A DNA stretch of 6,968 bases, taken from NCBI GenBank assembly GCA_022827165.1, contig JAJDTN010000141.1:1-6968 (forward strand), read 5' to 3'. This document shows positions 1 to 5,247 of the stretch, piece after piece. Position numbers and translations under genes: made by a program. This stretch comes from Candidatus Latescibacterota bacterium (GTDB lineage Bacteria; Latescibacterota; UBA2968; UBA8231). Positions within the stretch are counted from its first letter, which is position 1, and every line of letters starts with the position of its first letter. The notes beneath the pieces were generated by a model. The model was not told the origin of the DNA. It searched no databases and saw only the letters and a list, made by a program, of their open reading frames with translations.

Positions 1-763
1 CTGCCGCGTTGTGAGCGTTGACGAAGGTCGCCCCGAGGGTCAGGAAGTCGGTGACATCCGTCTCGAGGCGCGCGGCCGTCAGGTTGGTGTAGTTGCTCTG
101 GGGGACGGAGGCGATTCCTCCGAAGATCAGCACCACCGGGTGGGAGGGGCGGGCGAAGAGCCCCGTGGCGCGAAGGCGGCTGGAGGCGAAGTCGGTCATG
201 ACGCCGCTGAAGCCGGCCTTGCGGAAGGTCATCGGCGTCAGGCTGGCGAAGATCTCGTCGCCCACGGTCAGGGAGTAGCTGTTGTCGCCTGTCGCATCGG
301 AGGAGATGATGAGGCGGTGGAACCAGCTGTCGTAGCGCGCGAGCTTGGTGATTCTGCTGCTGTCGAGGGTCCGGGCCTGGGTCTGGCGCCAGTCGTAGAC
401 CAGCCACCCCTGGGTGACGAGGTTGCCGTAGTAGTCGTAGAAATACTGGCCCTCCTGCTCATGACCCACGTACGGCACGTAGGGCTGGCGCGCGTAGTTC
501 GTGTACGACCACTGGCGCCGGCCGTACTCTCGGAAGAGCTCCTGCGGCAGGTACCATCGCTTGATCGTCGGGTCGAGGGTCTCCATGAGCACCCTCGGCC
601 CGGTGACGCCGTACTGGGGGGGGCCCCGCTCCTGCTCTCCGAGGAGGTGGCCGTAGTCGAGCTGGGCGCCGGCGGCAACCGAGGTGCCCGCCAGGAGGAG
701 GAGGACGAGGAGACCTCTGCCGGGTCCGTTCCGCCGGGCTCCATCCATGGCGTTGATCCTCAT
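1..763 (-). CDS. Paralogue of the 938-residue outer-membrane-type protein (3' end outside window)
   Basis: The first 254 codons are present and the frame is open at the left edge. The signal peptide has a basic start (ARRNGPGRG), a hydrophobic core (LLVLLLLAGTSVA) and an AGA cleavage site before Gln34. The mature part matches the gene at 5234-2418 from its beginning: residues 63-100 against 51-88 of that protein give 27 identities in 38 positions with no gap. Shared blocks continue through YFYD-YGN, GWL-YDWRQ, YS-TVGD, LTPMTF, TNLT and LGAT-VNA. It is therefore an N-terminally complete member of the same unrecognised family, probably an outer-membrane or surface protein. Whether it also has the Asp/Asn-rich loops and the barrel-like C-terminus cannot be seen. 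A start at 748 (MDGARRNG) would shorten the signal peptide by five residues and remains possible. Confidence 0.9.
   Translation of the reverse strand, partial: MRINAMDGARRNGPGRGLLVLLLLAGTSVAAGAQLDYGHLLGEQERGPPQYGVTGPRVLMETLDPTIKRWYLPQELFREYGRRQWSYTNYARQPYVPYVGHEQEGQYFYDYYGNLVTQGWLVYDWRQTQARTLDSSRITKLARYDSWFHRLIISSDATGDNSYSLTVGDEIFASLTPMTFRKAGFSGVMTDFASSRLRATGLFARPSHPVVLIFGGIASVPQSNYTNLTAARLETDVTDFLTLGATFVNAHNAA
760..763 (-). promoter_or_regulatory. ATGA stop-start overlap between the parvulin gene and gene 4
   Basis: The TGA closing the parvulin gene (762-760) shares bases with the ATG of the following gene (763-761). It is the second such overlap in the operon and implies translational coupling of three consecutive genes. 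Confidence 0.78.
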
Positions 764-2421
764 CCCTCGACCCTCCGAAGCCGGTCCTCGAAGATCTGCA
801 CGGGATATTCCTCGCGCAGCCCGCGGACGTACTGCGAGTACCCCCGTGCCGCCTTGTCTATGCGCACGTAGGCCTTGGCGCGGCGCTTCGACTCATCGTT
901 GTAGGGGTCCTTGTAGGCTTCCCGCTCCAGCACCTTGAAGACGGAATGCCCCATGGCTACCTCGAAGGGACCTCCCACGGCGCCGACCTCCACCCCGGCA
1001 AGCTTCTCGGCCAGGACAGGGAAGAAGCTCTGGGTGAAGACACTGACGTTGAGCCGGCCGTTGTGATGGGCGGCCCCCGGGCGCAGGGTGTGCTCCGCCG
1101 CCAGGGCCTCGGCGTCGGCGCCGGTCTCCAGCTCCCGCCGGAGACGCATGGCCATGGTGTCGGAGGCGACGACGATCTCGACGATGGACGTGTACTCCGG
1201 CCGGGTGAACTGGTCCGGATTCTCGTCGTAGAACCGGCGGGCCTCCTCGTCGGAGGCGCGGACGTGCCGGGTCACCTCGCGGCGCCGCAGGGCGGTGACG
1301 AGCACCTCCTGGCGCTTGAGGTCCACGGCCTTCCGGAGACCGGCGTCCTCCCGCAGCCCGGAGGCCTCGATCTCGGCCTCGATGAACAGCTCGGAGAGGA
1401 TCCGGTCGCTCAGCAGTTGCGCGATGGCGAGGCTGTCGGCCCCTCCGACTTTCGCCTTTGCTCGGCGCGCCATCTCGAAGAAGCCGCTGACCGAGACCTC
1501 CCGGTCGCCGTAGGTAGCGATCACCTCCCCGACCTCCGAGTCGCTCAGGTCGGGACCGGCCTCCCCGGCTTCGGAGATCCGCTCCGCCACCAGGCGCACC
1601 GTGGCACCGCGCACCCGAACGGGGTAGACGGTCCGCAGGGAGTCGAGGTACTCAAGCATGCGCTCGTCGCGCTTGCGCCGGGCCACCTCCTCGACGACAA
1701 CTCCCTCGGAAACGCTCAAGGGGGAGGGCACCTCGTCGAGAACCATGTAAATCACGTAGAACCGCCCCTCGCGGCGCAGGAGCTCGAGCAAGGGCTCGGT
1801 GAAGGCTCCCACCTGGAGGTAGGGGGCAACCTTGCCGGCCTCCGGGGGCATCTGGTCCCGAACCAGATAGGTGCCGAAGTCTCCCCCTTTCGGGGCCGTC
1901 GGCTCGTGGACCGAGTGCTCTCTCGCCAAGGCCTTGAAGTCGGCTCCAGCCTTCAGGAGGGCATGAATCGAGTCCGCCAGGGTCTCCTCATGCAGCATGA
2001 TGGCGCCCAGCCGCAAGGCCCGGTGGCGCCCGGTGGCGCGATGGTGCGCCTCCACTTCCTCCGGGGTGATCGTCACTCGCCGGGCGATGTAATCGCGATA
2101 GTGCAGCTTGCGCAGGTACCTGCGCTCGAACTGCTCCAGATCGTCCTGCACCTCGGCGTCCGACTCGAGCCCGGTGTCAAGCGCGGCCCTCAGCAACAAC
2201 TCCTTGTCGACCAGGCTCTCCAGAAGCTGGCGGCTCCTCTCGTAGGGCGACTCGCCTTCCTGCATGCCCTCCGGGATGCGCTCGGCGAAGGCGCGAAGCT
2301 CGGAGAGGGTGATCGGATCTCCAGCGACGGTGGCCAGGACGGACTCATCCGGATCGGAGCCGCATCCAACCAGGGAAGTGACAACGGCGAATGCAGCCGC
2401 CGGCAGGAGCGGGTGTCTCAT
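760..2421 (-). CDS. SurA/PpiD-like peptidyl-prolyl isomerase lipoprotein with two parvulin-type units
   Basis: 553 residues, ATG start, TGA stop. A lipoprotein signal (MRHPLLPAAAFAVVTSLVGC) ends in the lipobox LVGC, so Cys20 should be lipidated and the protein membrane-anchored facing the periplasm. Residues 27-130 resemble a SurA N-terminal chaperone region (VATVAGDPITLSEL-like start, then helices with LLESLVDKELLLRAAL). Residues ~133-232 are a parvulin domain with LAREHS, KGGDFG and QMPPE. Residues ~297-405 repeat the SurA-N pattern (VIATYGDREVSVSGFFEMA, then long helices, ending ARRFYDENPDQF). Residues ~408-502 are a second, more divergent parvulin unit that has lost GGDFG but keeps a GHSVFKVLE end. 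Family members catalyse cis/trans isomerisation of Xaa-Pro bonds and chaperone unfolded outer-membrane proteins. The open frame runs 184 codons further upstream inside gene 2, but the lipobox signal and the ATGA overlap fix the start at 2421. Its position between two paralogous barrel-type genes suggests these are clients (inference). Confidence 0.94.
   Translation of the reverse strand: MRHPLLPAAAFAVVTSLVGCGSDPDESVLATVAGDPITLSELRAFAERIPEGMQEGESPYERSRQLLESLVDKELLLRAALDTGLESDAEVQDDLEQFERRYLRKLHYRDYIARRVTITPEEVEAHHRATGRHRALRLGAIMLHEETLADSIHALLKAGADFKALAREHSVHEPTAPKGGDFGTYLVRDQMPPEAGKVAPYLQVGAFTEPLLELLRREGRFYVIYMVLDEVPSPLSVSEGVVVEEVARRKRDERMLEYLDSLRTVYPVRVRGATVRLVAERISEAGEAGPDLSDSEVGEVIATYGDREVSVSGFFEMARRAKAKVGGADSLAIAQLLSDRILSELFIEAEIEASGLREDAGLRKAVDLKRQEVLVTALRRREVTRHVRASDEEARRFYDENPDQFTRPEYTSIVEIVVASDTMAMRLRRELETGADAEALAAEHTLRPGAAHHNGRLNVSVFTQSFFPVLAEKLAGVEVGAVGGPFEVAMGHSVFKVLEREAYKDPYNDESKRRAKAYVRIDKAARGYSQYVRGLREEYPVQIFEDRLRRVEG
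772..776 (-). promoter_or_regulatory. Shine-Dalgarno for the paralogue gene at 763
   Basis: GGAGG on the minus strand lies 8 bases before the ATG at 763-761, within the last codons of the parvulin gene. It favours this ATG over a second in-frame ATG at 748-746, which has only a GAGG about 9 bases upstream. The ATG at 763 also makes the ATGA overlap seen at the previous junction. Confidence 0.7.
2418..2421 (-). promoter_or_regulatory. ATGA stop-start overlap between gene 2 and the parvulin gene
   Basis: The TGA of gene 2 (2420-2418) shares bases with the ATG of the next gene (2421-2419). Just upstream there is only a weak purine run (GAGAG directly against the ATG), so re-initiation by ribosomes finishing gene 2 is the likely mode of translation. 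This supports co-expression in a fixed ratio. Confidence 0.8.
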
Positions 2422-5234
2422 CTCTCGAGTCCGGCGTAGACGGTGATGAAGGTCGTCGTCTCGGTGCTTCCTCGGTTCTCGAGAATGAAGGAACCCGGTC
2501 GATCGTCCTCCTCGACGACCTGCTCGGTGAGAATGCGCCCCAGGCGCAAGCCGACCTGGGTCGTGAGCTTGTATCCGAGGTAGTCGGAGGTTGTCGACAG
2601 CTGGAAGGCGAGGTTGGTCGAGCGCCAGTCGCCCGTCTCCTGCTGAAGGGCCTCGGCGAGGAGGGCATCCTCGTCCGGCACCAGGTCGCTGAACCAGAGC
2701 TGCTCCAGGCCGGACTCGATGACGGTGTGACGCATGACGGGCAGGCGTCCGATGAGTTGCAGGGTGAGGGTCCACTCCTCCCGGCGTGGCTCCAGCTGGG
2801 CGAAGGCCTCGCGTCTCAGGTACTCGTTCTTGATCCGAGGCTGCAGGTCGAACCGTCCCAGGCCGAGGGTGTAGTCGGCCTTGTTGATGAGACCGAAGAG
2901 GTCGGTGTCGCTCCGCAGGCGCCGGCCGTCGCTGTCGCGCGGGCTCTCCTTGTTCTGCCGGTAGGTCTCCCACTTCAGCTTGTGCACCATCTGGAGCCGG
3001 GGGACGCCCTCGAAGGTGAACTCGCCGTATGCCGAGTTCACCCAGGTGTCCTGGGCGGGCAGCGTGTCCCGCACCAGTGGCTGGACGGTGAGGGCCAGGA
3101 CATGGGGGGTGGGCTCGCGGCGGTCGTCGGGGATCGTGTCACGGGCCAGCTTGAGCATGTCGAAGAGGCGCAGACGGCCGAGGCCCGCCTGCTGCCAGTC
3201 GACGGTGAAGAGGGCGTAGTTCGTCTGGTTCGCCGCGTCGGAGGAGGGAGAATCCTCGTCGGTGCGGCCCAGGGACAGCCGCGCCCACGGGGTCAGGTGG
3301 TAGCCGGCAAAGGCGTTGTAGCCCCGCCGGTCGGGCTTGTACGGATAGTCGGGCAGGTCGTCGTCCTCGAAGCGGTCGATCCAGTCGTTGTTGTTCAGGT
3401 CGATGCCGAAGAGGAACTCGGGACGATCGACGCGATAGCGGAGGAAGGGCTCGTCGTAGTCGGGGATGGTGTTGTTCGCGGAGGCGTTGTCGTTCTGGTT
3501 GAAGTCGGAGATGAAGTCGTTGTTCTGGTCCCACCCCGGGTAGATGGCCCGGTCCCTGGAGGAGTCGAAACGGATCCAGTCCGGGGAGCGGTCCTGGTCG
3601 TCGTTGTCGTCGACGAACTCGTAGAGATAGAGCTGGGAGTCGTCGTAGACGGTGTTGCCTTCGTTGTTGACCAGGTAGGCCGTGGTCGAGTAGGCGCCGT
3701 CGATGGAATAGGCTTCGCCGAAGGCGAACCAGGGGTACTCTTCCCGCGACAGGTTGACGTACCAGGCGTCGGACGACTCCGACGCGATCTTGTGCTGCTC
3801 CCGCAGATTGAATACCTCGGCATTCGGATACTGGGTGTAGCGCTTGTTGCGGTCCCACTCCCCGTAGAAGTCCAGGCCGAAGAGACCCGTCCCCTCCACG
3901 GTGAAGCCGCCCACGAGGTTGGCCGTGGGCAGCCCGTAGTCGAAGCGGATGCGCTGCAGGTTCGTCAGGTCGGCCACGTTGCCCTCGGCCCGGCGCAGGG
4001 TGAGCAGGGCGGGCCGGGCCTCGTCGATGACCTCCGAGGTGAGCGGCGCCTGGGGAATGCCCTGGCGGGAACTCTGCCGGTCGGACCACAACTCGACCTT
4101 GTAGTCATTGGCCAGGACGTAGTCGAACTCGACCTTGACGATCGTCGTGGGATCGACTCCCGCGGGCGGGGCGAAGGCCGGGTCGTTGAAGTCGTAGTTG
4201 AGGATGATGCGCTCCTCGCCGTCGGCGGCGAGGAAGCCGGAGCCCGGGGCGCCGCCGAAGACGATGGGCCACTGGCTGCCGGGGCGCACCACGTCGCTCA
4301 GGGTGTAGACCGTCTCCGCCCCCGTGTCGAAGTTCCTCGCCGTGATGCGCACATCGTGGCTGAAGAGGGCGGCGCCTCCCTCGCCGTCCTCGGGCGAGTC
4401 GTCGCTCAGGACGACGGCGATCGCCGAGAGGGGGGCCGTGCTCTGCCCGGAGGTCAGGTTGCCGGCCACGGGGTCGCCGTCGAACATGTCCAGAACGGTG
4501 TTGCCGTTGGTGGCGTTCACCAGGGTGGCGCCCAGGAGAATGAAGTCGCCCACCTGGAAGGTGGCGCGGCCTCCGAAGAGGGAGGTGAGATTCGTCCGCC
4601 GCGTCGGCGCGGTGACACCCGCCAGGCCCTGGGAGGAGCCCTGGATCGGTTCGCTGATGCGCGACGACAGGACCGTGGCGTGGTACTTGTCGGAGGAGAA
4701 ATCGATCTGCACACCGTTGAACCCGGGCTTGGAGAAGGTCATCGGAGTCAGGGTGGTGCGGATGCGGTCTCCCACGGTGATGGAGTAGGAGTACTGCCCC
4801 TGGGAGTCGCCGCTGACGGTGACCGCGTTGAACCAGGAGTTGAAGCGGGTGGCCTGGAAGATGCCGCTGCCCTCGGACTGGGGCTGGAACTGCCGCCAGT
4901 CGTAGATGAGCCAGCCGTGGGTGGTGAAGTTGCCGTAGACGTCGTAGAAGTAGTCGCCTTCCCGGTTCGTTCCCACGTAGCGCTCGTAGGGCTCCCGGGC
5001 GTAGTTGGTGTACTCCCACTGGCGCCAGCCGTAATAGTTGTACAGCTCCTGCGGGATGTACCACTTCTTGATCGCAGGATCGAGGGCCCCGAAGAGCACC
5101 CCGGAGCCCTGGGGCGCGAAGCTCACCTCCCCCCCGCGCTGGAGGCCGAGCCGCGTTCCGTAGTCCTGCTGGCCGAGCACCGGGGCGCCGGACAGCAGCG
5201 CGGCGGTGACGGCGAGAAGCCTGATTGCCCTCAA
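2418..5234 (-). CDS. Large exported outer-membrane-type beta protein with EF-hand-like loops (unrecognised family)
   Basis: 938 residues, TTG start, TGA stop. Residues 1-21 form a Sec signal peptide (MRAIRLL, then a hydrophobic run ending in PVLG before QQ). Residues about 45-245 form a module shared with the gene at 763-1, including LDPAIKKWYIPQEL, RQWEYTNYAREPY, YDWRQ and LTPMTF. Residues 280-470 are beta-rich (IVKVEFDYVLANDYKVELWS). Residues 541-626 are very rich in Asp/Asn and hold two loops with EF-hand spacing. From about 630 to the end there are alternating hydrophobic/polar strands with many aromatics and Arg (YNAFAGYHLTPWARLSLGR, WTLTLQLIGRLPV), ending FITVYAGLER. This suggests an outer-membrane beta barrel, although the last residue is Arg rather than the usual Phe/Tyr. 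No TonB box, plug or enzyme motif was recognised. Exported outer-membrane or surface location is inferred with fair confidence; function is unknown. The stop overlaps the start of the parvulin gene. Confidence 0.93.
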   Translation of the reverse strand: MRAIRLLAVTAALLSGAPVLGQQDYGTRLGLQRGGEVSFAPQGSGVLFGALDPAIKKWYIPQELYNYYGWRQWEYTNYAREPYERYVGTNREGDYFYDVYGNFTTHGWLIYDWRQFQPQSEGSGIFQATRFNSWFNAVTVSGDSQGQYSYSITVGDRIRTTLTPMTFSKPGFNGVQIDFSSDKYHATVLSSRISEPIQGSSQGLAGVTAPTRRTNLTSLFGGRATFQVGDFILLGATLVNATNGNTVLDMFDGDPVAGNLTSGQSTAPLSAIAVVLSDDSPEDGEGGAALFSHDVRITARNFDTGAETVYTLSDVVRPGSQWPIVFGGAPGSGFLAADGEERIILNYDFNDPAFAPPAGVDPTTIVKVEFDYVLANDYKVELWSDRQSSRQGIPQAPLTSEVIDEARPALLTLRRAEGNVADLTNLQRIRFDYGLPTANLVGGFTVEGTGLFGLDFYGEWDRNKRYTQYPNAEVFNLREQHKIASESSDAWYVNLSREEYPWFAFGEAYSIDGAYSTTAYLVNNEGNTVYDDSQLYLYEFVDDNDDQDRSPDWIRFDSSRDRAIYPGWDQNNDFISDFNQNDNASANNTIPDYDEPFLRYRVDRPEFLFGIDLNNNDWIDRFEDDDLPDYPYKPDRRGYNAFAGYHLTPWARLSLGRTDEDSPSSDAANQTNYALFTVDWQQAGLGRLRLFDMLKLARDTIPDDRREPTPHVLALTVQPLVRDTLPAQDTWVNSAYGEFTFEGVPRLQMVHKLKWETYRQNKESPRDSDGRRLRSDTDLFGLINKADYTLGLGRFDLQPRIKNEYLRREAFAQLEPRREEWTLTLQLIGRLPVMRHTVIESGLEQLWFSDLVPDEDALLAEALQQETGDWRSTNLAFQLSTTSDYLGYKLTTQVGLRLGRILTEQVVEEDDRPGSFILENRGSTETTTFITVYAGLER
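3357..3611 (-). other. Asp/Asn-rich stretch of gene 2 with EF-hand-like calcium loops
   Basis: This encodes residues 542-626 of the 938-residue protein, with about 21 Asp in 85 residues. The clearest loop is residues 612-623: Asp612, Asn614, Asn616, Trp618, Asp620 and Glu623 sit at positions 1, 3, 5, 7, 9 and 12, the canonical EF-hand/dockerin ligand geometry. A second loop has Asp569, Asn571, Asp573, Ile575, Asp577 and a less standard Gln580 at position 12, with Asp582 nearby. A third, looser one is residues 542-552 (DDNDDQDRSPD pattern). Calcium binding is inferred from spacing; the flanking helices of a true EF-hand are not evident, so these are closer to dockerin or thrombospondin-3 type loops. 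Confidence 0.6.
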
Positions 5235-5241
5235 GCTCGCT

Positions 5242-5247
5242 CCTCCT
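5242..5247 (-). promoter_or_regulatory. Strong Shine-Dalgarno for the TTG-started gene 2
   Basis: On the minus strand AGGAGG lies 7 bases before a TTG (5234-5232) and overlaps the TAG stop of the upstream gene (5248-5246). No ATG or GTG lies in frame between that stop and the TTG. A typical signal peptide begins directly at the TTG. This settles TTG as the start and places the ribosome site inside the end of the preceding gene. Confidence 0.85.

Noticed and set aside
2021..2040. Tandem copy of a ten-base unit (cggtggcgcc, then cggtggcgcg)
   Set aside because: It lies in frame within the parvulin gene in a short Arg/His/Ala stretch and is only two imperfect copies, so it is ordinary GC-rich coding sequence.
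2422..2973. A 184-codon N-terminal extension of the parvulin frame on the minus strand
   Set aside because: It overlaps the barrel-type gene in another frame, is Arg/Pro/His-rich without homology, and would bury the lipoprotein signal internally. The lipobox and ATGA overlap place the start at 2421.
3395..3823. Repetitive-looking gtcgtt-rich stretch considered as a DNA repeat or regulatory array
   Set aside because: The pattern follows from reading many Asp and Asn codons (GAC, AAC) on the opposite strand; it has no fixed period and is explained by the acidic protein segment.
5235..5245. Possible promoter or terminator between genes 1 and 2
   Set aside because: Only 11 bases separate the genes and they contain part of the ribosome site. 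There is no hairpin, T-run or -10/-35 pattern, so transcription is expected to read through.
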